The notes: generated from the sequence alone by a model not told the origin. Positions 44,430-56,683 are shown, counted from the first letter of the stretch. The stretch: DNA of 64,000 nt from Impatiens glandulifera (GCF_907164915.1 NC_061863.1:35809382-35873381); one strand, 5' to 3'. Numbers and translations: made by a program.

Positions 44430-47400
44430 ATGGTGAACAAGAAAATCACTCTGGGCCATTATACATTGTAGGTGGATTTTCCATCGGTCTACACTTTCGA
44501 TCAGCCGGAAGTGGTGGATATGTTCAGAACCCTAGAGTATTCTGGGTTGAGAAAGTATCTTGGTGGTCCATTCATATTCTACGAAAAAGAAGTTCGCGAG
44601 TTCTTCAAATCTGCAACAATGGTAGGCGACTCTATAGTAGCAACCATTAACGGCGTGGAAATATCTTTCGACGAGACTGTATATGCGGAGTTCTATGAAC
44701 TTCCAACAGAGGGGCATACGTTCAACATGCTTCTCTCATCAGATATAATGCAAGAGATGAAGAAGGCCTTTTCTGTCGATGGTTCGATGATTCATGTAAA
44801 TTGAAGTAAGAAGGTCCTCAAACCTCACTATATTTTTCTAAACGATGTGATAGCAAAAGCCCTCCAAGGGAAGGTTGGTTCCTTCCTTCTCTATAGTCAA
44901 GATCGTTTTGACTATATGTGCGCCATCTCAAAAGGAATCCAGGTAAACTGGGCTTCAACTCTTTTTCAGAACCTTAGCTTCTCTATCAACCAGGCGAACA
45001 AGGAAAGCATAACGTTCGCGGCTCAACTAAGTCGATTGTTGGAGCATTTGGGGGTTCCGATGGGTGAACCTGAGCATATCAATTCTCCTAGGGTATTCTC
45101 TGCCTTTACAGTCGCCAGCACCCTGATGAGAATGAAGAACAATATGGAATCTGCCTCAGGTGCATCTAGTCATCAGACAGGTGGTAGGCATGTTACTCGA
45201 TCCAGACAGCCGTCTGCTTCCATTATGTCAACGGGGGCGAAAAGATCAAAGACCATAAATTAATCAGAGGCTAGTTCCTCTAGTATGAAAAGCTCTACAA
45301 AGAAGGATTCTGAATCGGTCGATTCAAGAATCAGGCAAGGTCCAGGTGTACTTGCTACTACTCCCATGTCCTCTGTCTTCTCCGGCAACCATCCTGAGAA
45401 AGCCCTCGAGTTCCTGTGTCTTGAAAGAAAAGAAGTCTAAGGCGCCCGCGCGTCTAAATCAATGAAGGTAACTTCTTCTAGATCATTGGCCGGTGTGCCT
45501 AAGTTTGATGTTCCTGTGATGGAACAAGTTGAATATGTTTTCTCTCTTGAAAAGGAATCTGCTGAAGGGCCCACTATTGAGTCAGATGGTTAGAATATTG
45601 AATATTGAAGTAGCCGCAGGTGTTATAGAGATTTACCAACCAGAACAAGGTGTTGTCCTTACCCTTGTTGCGGGAAAATCTACTAAAAATGAGTCCTCAG
45701 TTTCTATCAAAGTATCTCCCTCGCTAAATCCTATTTCTAAGGATTCCTTAATAACCAGGAAGGTCACTCGTGTAGAGCTCCCTGTTGAATTGTGCAAGAA
45801 AACCCAATCTGCGTACGAGTTGATGCGTTCCACAAGGCTGTCATGTGGAATGTTATTTAGTGAACCCAGACCTGCTCCAAGACCCGTTGAGGTTGCTGGA
45901 AAAGATAAGAATATTGCAACTACTGTTAATGAAGATGTATCGGATGAAAGTCAAAGTCATTGCGGCTAAAAAGATGAAAATTTTTGAATCCTGGATCTTG
46001 GAAAGATTGTCTGTCAAGTATAATGAAGCATTAATAAATTCTGAAATAATTTTTGATTGAAAGAAGCGTGTAGCCAATGAGAAGAAGGCTCTCAAGTGGG
46101 CCAAAACTTCAGATCTGCCTAAAGCTCTAAAGAGAAAGGATCTTGTTGAAGCGTGTTTGAGAAGAAGAGTGTTATTTCCCATTCTTGAAGCCAGAAAGGC
46201 AAACTTTAACCCCGTTGAGAAAGGCTATGAAGTGGAAGCGAAAGTTCGGAAAAGATTAGACAACATCATGGATAATTACGTCTCGATAGTTGCTCGATAC
46301 GTTCATAGCGCTAATTGCTCTATAGCAAATCCTTTTGATGATGATGAACCGATGGATATCTTTGATGATAATGATGATACAGATGAGCTAGATGATGCTC
46401 TCTTGATTGAATTTGGGAATCTTTCTGCTGAAGAAAGATGTCTTTTGGATCAACCCGTTCAAGAGAATCCTCTATTAGAAGAAGAAGAAGTGATTGTTCA
46501 AGAGCCTGAACAAGCTCTTCCAACGCATGAAGAAGTTGTTGAAGAAGATGTTGTTGAGGAGTCTGCTCAAGCTCCTAATGATGAAGATGTTGTAATATCC
46601 TCTGTTGTAAGAACATAGGAAGCCCAAGAGAAGGAGGCTGAACTAACTCAGCCAAAAATCATCAGATCTGAGGAGGAACCGTCCAAAGATAAAGATGCTG
46701 AAGAAGAAAGTTCCTCATCTGAGGAGGAAAAAAATCAAAATGTTAGTTATGTCAGGCCCCTTCCATTCCCTGAGATCATTACAGGAAGTGTTCATGAAAA
46801 TGTCAACAATCCTCTTCACTACAAGGGAGATCTGTATGAATGATTTCAGAGAGCTGAAAGGAATTGTTAGAAGAAGAGCAGAATGAAGTTGGTAATGTGT
46901 CTGAGAAGGATCAACCGGAGCAATCCATGTAGATTCATACCCATTTTGAACCTATTCAGAGTATGGCAGCAGAATCTCAAGAGATTTATCTAATGAAGAA
47001 TCCTCTACTGACTGTATTAAACTTCTAAAGTCTATGACTTTTGTGCTCTCGTCTCTTCAGAAGAACGTGGTTTCTATGGGATCAAATATGATAAAGGCTT
47101 TGAACACCCAGAAAGAAGAGAGAAAGGAATTTGCTAGTTTTGTTAAAGTTATTAATGAATTGGATAATACTCTGAATAAGAACACGTATGAGACTCACAT
47201 CTCAAATTTAAACTTCTCCAAATTTAAAAATAAGCTCTAAAGTCGTCAATCTGTAATGATGGATCTTGAAAGGCACATCAATGATGATCGTCATCGAGAG
47301 ACTATGGAGGAACTCAGTTTAGTGAAAAACCAGATGGTAGAAATTCAAGGTTGCTTAAGAAGAAATGATGATGAACGACTGGAATTTGCTGACTCTATTG

Positions 47401-47783
47401 CAAGAAAATTTCAAGCAAAAGAGAATGCAAAAGCTGATGCCGAAAAAGATCAACCCCGTATCACCCAAAGTGAATCAAGTAGAAGAAGTGACGGTGTGTG
47501 AACCGGCACCAGATCTAGACGAGCGCCGAGCAAAGATGAAAATCCAAGGCCAACTAAAAGAGGCGGAGGTCGAAGCGGTAGTGATCGTGGAGGCCGAAGT
47601 AGTGGTGGTGGTCATGGTAGGCAATCTGGTTTTGATCAAAGAGGTCGTGCCAGTGGCGGTGATCGTGGTGGGAGATCAAGTGGAAGCGGTCGTGGTGGTC
47701 GTAGTCTTCCTCCTTTTCTAAATCTGTTAAGCGGTCAAGATATCAGCCCAATCGATCCTCGAGTAAAAAGGGAAAAACAATAA
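44430..47783 (+). pseudogene. Element A ORF2: transposon-associated protein with RGG tail, broken
   Basis: About 3.35 kb from ATG (44430) to TAA (47781-47783). Order: shared ORF2 domain (44430-45140; VDFPSVYTF, FFKSATMVGD, LPTEGHTFN, IQVNWASTLFQNL), Ser/Lys-rich linker (45220-45600), Lys/Glu-rich helical part (45990-46310), acidic stretch (46330-46620), second helical part (46990-47460), and an Arg/Gly-rich tail (about 47510-47740) ending in SGQDISPIDPRVKREKQ. Stops include TAG at codon 14 (44469-44471), TGA at 44802-44804 and TAA near 45261, plus frameshifts. The RGG-like tail suggests RNA binding (inference). Function is unknown. Confidence 0.8.
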
Positions 47784-47947
47784 TCTCTTTTATCCTACTC
47801 TGTTTAAGTTTCTCAAACAATGTTTCTTTAACTATGTTCTGAATATTGGTTTTGGAAGTTTGTGAAGTTTTCTGTAAGTGAACAGATGTTTATTTATGTG
47901 ATGAATGCGTATTTTGCTATATATATGCAGGTCTTCAAATTCATCAT

Positions 47948-47961
47948 CAAAAAGGAGGAAA
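47948..47961 (+). promoter_or_regulatory. Polypurine tract of element A
   Basis: AAAAAGGAGGAAAT directly before TGTTGGGTC, the start of the 3' LTR. Confidence 0.88.
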
Positions 47962-49105
47962 TTGTTGGGTCAAATTATTTTGACTTAGTGTTGAAATAGT
48001 TTAACTATTGGGATTTTTATGATGAAATAATTTATCCGTGTAATTGTTTTTGATGCAGGTGTATTAAAGAACAATTTGATTAGACTTGGTTCTAATGAGG
48101 CTCATTAGACCGATTTGGCATTAGATGCACAGAGTTAGACGTGCAGTCTAACTAGCGAAGTTAGACGTGTAGTCTAACTAAGTGGTGTTAGACGTTCAGT
48201 CTAACTCAGCGGAGTTAGACGTGTAGTCTAATAGACTCCGTAATTAGACGTGTACTCTAATATATTCGTAATTAAACGTGCAGTCTAACTCGTGGAGTTA
48301 GACGTGAAGTCTAATATATTCGGAATTAGACGTGCAGTCTAATGAATTCGGAATTAGACGTGTAGTCTAACTCAGTGGAGTTAGACGTGTAGTCTAATGA
48401 ACTCGGAATTAGACGTGTAGTCTAATATATTTAGAATTAGACGTGCAGTCTAACTCAGCGGAGTTAGACGTGCAGTTTAATGGAAAGAGAAAGTTAGACG
48501 TGTAGTCTAACTCCTTCAGACAAGTCTGAAGTAGAACCGTAATTTGACGTGCAATCTAACTCGTGGAGTTAGACGTGCAGTCTAATAGAACCTGAAAGTT
48601 AAACGTGTAGTCTAACTCCTTCAGACAAGTCTGAAGTAGAACCGTAATTAGACGTGCAGTCAAACTCGTGGAGTTAGACGTGCAGTCTAATAGAACCTGA
48701 AAGTTAGACATGTAGTCTAACTCCTTCAGACAAGTCTGAAGTAGAACCGGAATTAGACGTGCAGTCTAACTCAGTGGAGTTAGACGTGCAGTCTAATGGT
48801 TTTTGAATGATTAGACGTGAAGTCTAATTGGTGAAAGTTAGACGAGTAGTTTAACTCATTCAGATTAGTCTAAAGTGATTGTAATTGGACGTAAGTCTAA
48901 TCCCATTAGACAGGGTGGTCTAATGGATTTTGCTGTTAGACGGGGAAGTTTGATTTCATTAGACGAGGTCCTCTAACTGAAATACGTCTAATGATATGCT
49001 TAAGCAGTATGCTTGAAGCTAGCACCCGCCTACCCAGGTGCTATAGCTGTACTCTACTCCTGCTCCACTTTCTAGTGAAAATTAGTACGATAGCTATATG
49101 CAACC
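47962..49105 (+). mobile_element. 3' LTR of element A, first part
   Basis: Matches 26942-28155 with differences in array length. Contains the dyad array 48115-48995. Interrupted after CAACC (49101-49105) by a solo LTR. Confidence 0.9.
48115..48995. repeat. Dyad array in element A 3' LTR
   Basis: Same motif set as the 5' LTR array, with a different number and order of units, so the array has changed since insertion. Confidence 0.88.
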
Positions 49106-51241
49106 TTATTGGATCGTCTTTATCGATAGAGATGGGGGTCTGGCTAAGGATGAAGGCTTATGAAAAACGGTTTGAAAGAAATCCTGTTAGGGATTTAATT
49201 CGCTTTCTATTCTACGCAAACACCCTTAAACACTTAAAACGGATTAAAGGCAGAATTATTTACCTGGGTTTGAAGCACAAGATGAAATATGAAAAGATGA
49301 CAGAAATGAAAGAACACAACAGTTTGTTTATGGATGTTCGGAGAAACTCTCCTATGTCAAACTTCTTCCAACAACCGGAAGGATTCACTATAAAATGATT
49401 TGAATCAAATACAGTTTACACACACTTAGCTCACTATTAAATAGAACACTTTCTATTCAATTACAAGATGAAGAATATCAATCAGCTAAAGGTGTTTTGA
49501 TTCTAGCTCTCTCTTGATTCACACACAGTACAATCAGAAAGCAGCTTCAAAGTATGAATGTTCAAAGGCTTGAATTCAGTAAGCAAGAAGATACAACAGT
49601 TTCTCTCTCTGTAAAATTTGATTGCTTGTTCGTTGTATATGGCATATTGTCCGTTGTCCTTCAGATATGTTACGTGGCACTCTTCCATTGGAAAGCCTCC
49701 ATTGTACACAGCAGGTTCTGAGCACAGGGATCGTGGCCGTACATCACTGGTAGTGCGCCGAATATTCCATCAAGGATGTACCTGCAAAACAAGTAATGTG
49801 AGAAAAATTCTCTTACGTGGCATTCCTTGGTTGGTTGCCTATAGTTGTTGTACTAATCTTCACAAGAAAGTGGAGCAGGAGTAGGGTACAGCTATAATAC
49901 GTGGGTAGGTGAAATGCTAGCTTCAAGCAAACTGCTTAAGCTGAGCATTAGACGTATTTCAGTTAGACGGAATGTAAAATAAATCTAATGAAATCAAACA
50001 TCTCCTTCTAATAGAAACGTCTATTAGACCGCCTGGTCTAATAGAATTAGACTCGCGTCTAATTACAATAACCATTAGACTGTACGTCTAACTCCACTGA
50101 GTTAGACTACACGTCTAATTCTGGATCTACCTCAGACTTGTCTGAAGGAGTTAGACTCACGTCTAACTTTCACAATGCATTAGACTACACGTCTAATCAT
50201 TCACAAACCATTAGACGGTACGTCTAACTCCACTGAGTTACACTACACGTCTAATTCTGGTTCTACCTCAAACTTGTCTGAAGGAGTTAAACTCACGTCT
50301 AACTTTCACTAATTAGACTACACGTCTAATTATTCAATAACCATTAGACCATACGTCTAACTCCACTGAGTTAGACTATACGTCTAATTCCGGTTCTACC
50401 TCAGACTTGTCTGAAGGAATTAGACTTACGTCTAACTTTCACTTTCTATTAGACTACACATCTAACTCCACAGAGTTTGACAGCACGTCTAATTCCGCAC
50501 ATTTTCGACTATCCGTCTAATTGCAAATATATTAGACTACACGTCTAACTCCACTGTGTTAGACTGTACGTCTAATTCCGGTTCTACCTCAGACTTGTCT
50601 GAAGGAGTTAGACTCACGTCTAACTTTTACTAATTAGACTACACGTCTAATTATCCAATAACCATTAGAAGATACGTTTAACTCCACTGAGTTAGACTAT
50701 ACGTCTAATTCCGGTTATCTATTAGACCATCCGTCTAATTATAAGTCTATTAGACTACACGTCTAACTCCGATGAGTTAGACTGTACGTCTAATCTCCAA
50801 CACATTAGACTTACGTCTAATTCCGAGTATATTAGACTTACGTCTAATTCTATGCATTCATTATACTACACGTCTAACTCTGATGAGTTAGACTGTACGT
50901 ATAATTTCTTTACATTTATTAGACTTACGACTAATTCTGTGTATTCATTAGACTTACGTCTAATTCTATACATTCATTAGACTACACGTTTAACTACGAT
51001 GAGTTAGACTGTACGTCTAATTCTATGCATTCATTAAACTACACGTCTAACTCCGATGAGTTAGACTGTACGTCTAATTCTATGCATCTAATGCCAAAAT
51101 CGGTCTAATGACCCTCATTAGAGCCAAGTCTTGTGAAATACGACTTCAATACACCTGCATTAAAACTCATAAGTCATTACATCATCAAAATTTCAGTGGT
51201 TAAATTATTTCAACACTTAGTCAAAATAATTTGACCCAACA
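49106..51241 (-). mobile_element. Solo LTR nested in element A 3' LTR
   Basis: This 2,136-bp LTR, in minus orientation, is flanked by a perfect CAACC duplication (49101-49105, 51242-51246). It starts TTATTGGATCG (variant of TGATAGGATCG) and ends GACCCAACA. Includes a dyad array (49940-51115). It belongs to the same broad family as the LTR it entered. Confidence 0.92.
49940..51115. repeat. Dyad array in nested solo LTR
   Basis: TTAGACTGTACGTCTAA-type dyads and TCAGACTTGTCTGA palindromes; the last third has GAATGCATAG-like spacers as in the 57-bp units at 4274-4640, but reversed. Confidence 0.88.
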
Positions 51242-51246
51242 CAACC

Positions 51247-51999
51247 ATTAGACGAATGCCACGTAAGAGAATTTCCCTCACATTAATTGTTTTGCAGGTA
51301 CATCTCTGATGGAATATTCGACGCACTACCAGTTGGTGTACGACCACGATCCCTGTGCTCAGAACCTGCTATGTACTATGGAGGCTTTCCAATGGAAGAG
51401 TGTCACGTATCATTCTAAAGATTCGACTGTTAGTCTCTGCCTAGTATTTATCAAATCTCTAGGACAATGGACGAAGAGCTAGCATTTTGATCAACTGAAA
51501 AATAGTATCTGAGAAGAACTACTGAGAAATCAATCCTTTGAATATTCAAGTTGTAAGCTGTTTTCCTGATTGAACTGTGTGAATCAAGAGAGAGCTAGAA
51601 TCAAAAATACCTTTAGCTGAGTGATATTATTCATCTTGTAAATTGAACAGAGTGTGTTCTGTTCAATAGTGAGCTAAGTGTGTGCAAACTGTATTTGATT
51701 CTTATCATATTATAGTGAATCCTTCCGGTGGTTGGAAGAAGGGGTGACGTAGGAGAGTTTGCTCCGAACATCCATTAACAAATTGTTGTGTCTTTTCAGT
51801 TCTGTCATTTTCTCATTCTTCATCTTGAGCTTCAAACCTAAGTAAACAATTCCGCCTTGATTCTGTTTCAAGTGTTTACAAGGGTTTGCGTAGAATAGAA
51901 AGCGAATTAAATCCTTAACAAGATTTTTTTCAAACCGTTTTTCATAAGCCTTCATCAATAGCCAGACCCCCGTCTCTATTGATAAAGCTGATCCTATCA
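51247..51999 (+). mobile_element. 3' LTR of element A, second part
   Basis: Resumes the R/U5 region (ATTAGACGAATGCCACGTAAG) and ends GCTGATCCTATCA, followed directly by array sequence CTAACATTTTAACATT. Confidence 0.9.
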
Positions 52000-54235
52000 C
52001 TAACATTTTAACATTAATTTAAAAGTGTTAATGGAATAATCTATTTTTATCCTTTGACGTAGCCTTGATTTTGTATTACAAGGATTTATTAAAACTAATA
52101 CAACAATTCTCAAACAACTCAGTTATCAAAATATCAAAAGAATATGTCACACTGTAACATGTTTTATCGTTTTGTTAAAGCTCGAGCTATTTAGAGATTT
52201 TGATATACAATTTCTTGGTGTATCATTTAAGAACAAAACTAAGACTACATCAAAGGATAGAAATAAAATTAATCACAACCATAATTTAAATACTGTTTAA
52301 AAATGCACTAGAGTTGTAACTATAAACTCCCAACATAAAAATAAGAGCAACTTTTTTATACATAAAATGAATCACCAGTTATCTCAAATCGTGTTGGAAT
52401 TAAAATATAAAGAGCTAAAACAAAATATTTCTAGATCTCTATCATCTGGAATAAATTTTGAATCATCGTTTAAACGATAATGGAATATACAGAAAATCTT
52501 TAAATAAAACATAATTCAAACAATTTTAAGAAAAGTAGTCAAAAATATAAATGTATCAAAATATTTCTAGCTTGGATTTCTCAATAATGAGATCAAACAT
52601 CGTAGATCATCTGGGAAAAAATCAGCACTTCCCCATCACATAATATCGTAAATAAAAATCTACTCGAATATGTCAAGACTAAAAAGATAAGACATTATAT
52701 ATGTCGAGATTGTAAAAACAAAACAAGCTATAAAATATAGTAATGGCTAACGACCTATAAAGGATAAAAAAAATAAGAGACAAAGAAGAATGTTGAAATA
52801 GAGTATTCTAAAACCAATAAAGAAAGGGAATTTCTTATATAGATAGAGATTAGAGAACAGCGGCGCAGCTGCTTGTAAACCTAATCTATAAAAATATGTT
52901 TAGGTATAATTTGGAGATTTTTGACCCGAATTGATATATCTGGCTTAAAATTACACAATATATTAGCATATAGGCCGAAAATTAATATAGGTCAGAAAAT
53001 TTGAACATGGACTAAAATATGGTTCAATTTGGAGCCCAAATTACAATTTATGTAATATAATTGTAGCTTATTGGGCCATATTGATAATTTAATGACTTAA
53101 ATAAATTTTTAGGATAAAAATATTCGCTAACTCACTCCATAAGAATAAAATTGTTGTAGCATGTTATTTCAATGTTTTCCTTTCTAGACTAATTATTGAA
53201 ATTGTTGATGACTCAATTATAACTCTACTGGGAATGAAATAGATCTTCAAGGAGGTATGGGTACTTTATCCTATTTTAAAGAAAAAAATCAAATCTTTGG
53301 ACTCAAACATATTTTATTTGATTAATTAATAGAATCTAACTGTGCTATAATTACTAAATTATTATAATACTCCCTTTTAGTTCTAAAATTAAGGAATACA
53401 TTCGTAAAATAATTGTATATTTTGATGAAGTAAATTAAAAATTATTAAAGGATCATTATTATGGGGTGTAAGTAATTAATAATTGAATAATTCATGGATT
53501 CATACTATTACAGAATTGGTCCATACAACTCTCATATCTCATTCCTCCCAATTATTTATAGTTCAAGTGTTAAATGATAAAGGCTAGAGACGAGGAAATG
53601 AACCGTTTATGCAAAATTATTTTTTTGATTCCATATTATAATGATGATTCAAGAAAATATCTCAATTATATCATAAGCCTTTGTACATTAAAATTTTTTA
53701 AAATAAATATAATTTTTTTTTTTTTTAGTTTTATATGTTATAGAAGATTTTTAGCAATAACAATATTATTTTTTTATATGTTCACCTTTTATAAATGTCT
53801 TAAACTCTTGACCAACAATCTAGGTGAATGTGGAATAGAAAATGTACTTTATTTAGAATGTGAATTTAAGAATAAAAATAGAATTAGTATTAATTTATTT
53901 ATTTGGATATATATATATATTATATTTAAATATATTAAAAGAAATTATTTTTTTATAAATACTTAAACTTAGAACTTTATTTATGTGTCACTAAAGTTAC
54001 ATTAACTCGCGATTTTAATTAAGAAAAATGTTACAACTCGTGAAGATATTTTTGAGAAACTATAATAGGGATGTTTTTATTTTTGTAATTTTCCATTCTT
54101 TGTTTTGTTTAAATATTATTTTTTTTTAAAAATAATTAGTACAACTTAATAGTAATATTCTCAGAAAATTCTCCAACATAATGCATGTTCTCACACAAAA
54201 AAAAATGTTCTTAAATCGTTAAATTTGATATTCTA
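52000..54235. repeat. AT-rich unit Y4, right part
   Basis: Continues the array after element A, collinear with Y1 from about 15768 to 18110. Lacks the SINE insertion (empty site at 53731-53746). Includes a promoter-like cluster (about 52830-53070) with TTATATAGATAG. No gene was seen. Confidence 0.78.
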
Positions 54236-54771
54236 AGATTTTAACATTGATTTAAAAGTTTTAATGGCATAATCTATTTTTATCCTTTTACGTAGCCTTG
54301 ATTTTGTATTACAAAGATTTATTAAAAATAATATAACAATTCTCAAACAACTCGGTCGTTATCAAAATATCAAAAAAAATATATCACATTGTAACATGTT
54401 TTTATCGCTTTGTTAAGGCTCGAGCTATTTAGAGATTTTGATATACAATTTCTTGGTGTATCATATAAGTACAAAACCAAGACTACATCAAAGGATAGAA
54501 ATAAAATTAATCACAAACATAATTTAAATAATGTTTAAAAATGCACTAGAGTTGTAACTATAAACTCCCAACATAAAAATAAGAGCAAATTTTTTATGCA
54601 TAAAACGAATCACTTTTTTATGCATAAAAATATTTCTAGATCTCTATCATCTGGAACAAATTTTGAATCACCGTTTAAACAATAATTGAATATGCGGAAA
54701 ATCTTTAAATAAAACATAATTCAAACAATTTTAAGAAAAATAGTCAATAATATAAATGAATCAAAATATTT
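54236..54771. repeat. AT-rich unit fragment Y5
   Basis: Jumps from the GATATTCT landmark back to the AACATTGATTTAAAAGT position of the unit, skipping about 1.4 kb. A local copy of ACTTTTTTATGCATAAAA is duplicated at 54588-54630. Ends where element D's LTR begins. Confidence 0.65.
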
Positions 54772-56683
54772 TGCTAGGATCGGCTTTATCGATAGAGACG
54801 GGGGTCTGCTATTGATGAAGGCTTATGAAAAACAGTTTGAAAGATATCCTGTTAGGGATTTAATTCGCTTTCTATTCTACGAAAACTCTTGTAAACACTT
54901 GAAACAGATTCAAGGAGGAATTGTTTACTTGAGTTTGAAGCTCAAGATGAAAGATGAAAAGATGATAGAAATGAAAGAACACAGTAGTTTGTTTATTGAT
55001 GTTCGGAGAAACTCTCCTATGTCACCCCTCTTCCAACCACCGAAAGGATTCACTATAATATGATTAGAATCAAATACAGTTTGCACACACTTATCTCACT
55101 ATTGAACAGAACACACTCTGTTCAATTTACAAGATGAAGAATATCACTCAGTTAAAGGTGTTTTTGATTCTAGCTCTCTCTTGATTCACACAGTACAATC
55201 AGGAAAGAAGCTTCACAGTAAAGCTTGATTTCACTCTCTGGAATAGCAAGCAGAATTGTAGATTGACTCTTTGTAAAATCTGGCAGTTCGTGAGGCAGAT
55301 TGTCCGTTGTCCTTTAGATTTGATAAATACTAGGCAAAGACTAACGGTCGAATCTTTTAGAATGATACGTGACACTCTTCCATTGGAAAACCTCCATTGT
55401 ACACAACAAGTTCTGAACACAAGGATCGTGGCCGTACACCACTAGTAGTGCGCCAAATATTCCATTAGAGATGTACCTGCAAAATAAGTAATATGAGGAA
55501 AATTCTCTTACGTGGCATTCATTGGTTGGTTGCATATAGTTGTTGTACTGATCTTCACTAGAAAGTGGAGCAGGAGTAGGGTACAGCTATAGCATGTGGG
55601 TTGGCGGGTGCTAGCTTCAAGCATACTGTTTAAGCTTAGCATTAGACGTATTTCAGTTAGACGACCTCGTCTAATGAAATCAAACATTCCCGTCTAATAA
55701 TAGAGTCCATTAGTCTGCCTGGTCTAATGGAAATAGACTTACGTCTAATTACAATCACTTCAGACTAATCTGAAGGAGTTAGACTCAAGTCTAACTTTTA
55801 GTGATTAGACTACACGTTTAATCATTCACTAACCATTAGACTGCACGTCTAACTCCACTTAGTTAGACTGCACGTCTAATTCTGGTTCTACCTCAGACAT
55901 GTCTGAAGGAGTTAGACTTACGTCTAACTTTCACCAATTAGACAATACGTCTATTTGTTACAAACCATTAGACTGCACGTATAACTCCACTGAGTTAGAC
56001 TGTACGTCTAATTCCGGTTCTACCTCAGACTTGTCTGAAGGAGTTAGACTTACGTCTAACTTTCACATTCCAATAGACTGCACGTCTAACTCCGCTGAGT
56101 TAGACTGCACGTCTAATTCTGTATACATTAGACTACACGTCTAATTCCGTATATATTAGTTTACACGTCTAATTGCAAATATATTAGACTACACGTCTAA
56201 CTCCACTGAGTTAGACTACACGTCTAATTCCGAGATCCATTAGACCGCACGTCTAATTCTATAGATCTATTAGACCGCACATCTAATTTCGTAGATCTAT
56301 TAGAGTGCACGTCTAATTCTGTAGATCTATTAGACTGCACGTCTAATTCCGTAGATCTATTAGACCACATGTCTAATTCCGTAGATCTATTAGATCGCAC
56401 GTCTAATTCGGGAATTCATTAGAATGCACGTCTAACTCCGCTGAGTTATACTGCACGTCTAATTCTGTGCATTCATTAGACTGCACGTCTAACTTCGCTG
56501 AGTTAGACTGCACGTCTAATTCTTTGCATCTAATGCCAAAATTAGTCTAATGAGCCTCATTAGAGGCAATTCTCATGAAATATGATTTCGATACACCTGC
56601 ATCAAAACGCATAAATCATTTCATCATCAAAATACCAATGGTTAAATTATTTCAACACTTAGTCAAAATAATTTGACCCAACA
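54772..56683 (-). mobile_element. 3' LTR of element D
   Basis: 1,912 bp, TGCTAGGATCGG to GACCCAACA in plus-strand reading. Dyad array at 55635-56550; part of it (56225-56410) repeats a roughly 30-bp unit with GTAGATCTATTAGACCGCACG. Confidence 0.9.
55635..56550. repeat. Dyad array in element D LTR
   Basis: Same dyads as elsewhere, with a locally amplified 30-bp unit that contains an AGATCT core between dyads. Confidence 0.88.

Larger units (their letters stand above)
26942..51999 (+). mobile_element. Element A: pol-less copia-type element with gag and ORF2, split by element B and a solo LTR
   Basis: Plus-strand order: 5' LTR (26942-28921), PBS, gag (28971-29399 and 42715-43462), spacer with promoter, ORF2 (44430-47783), PPT, 3' LTR (47962-49105 and 51247-51999). 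Element B sits in gag and a solo LTR in the 3' LTR. No pol domain is present in its own sequence. It lies within array unit Y4. Its flanks (AATAT left, CTAAC right) are not a target duplication, and about 50 bp of Y sequence are missing between them compared with Y1. Confidence 0.9.

Noticed and set aside
47365..47721. 118-codon frame ending in a Val-rich stretch
   Set aside because: It is the wrong frame over the Arg/Gly-rich ORF2 tail; the RGG frame matches element D.
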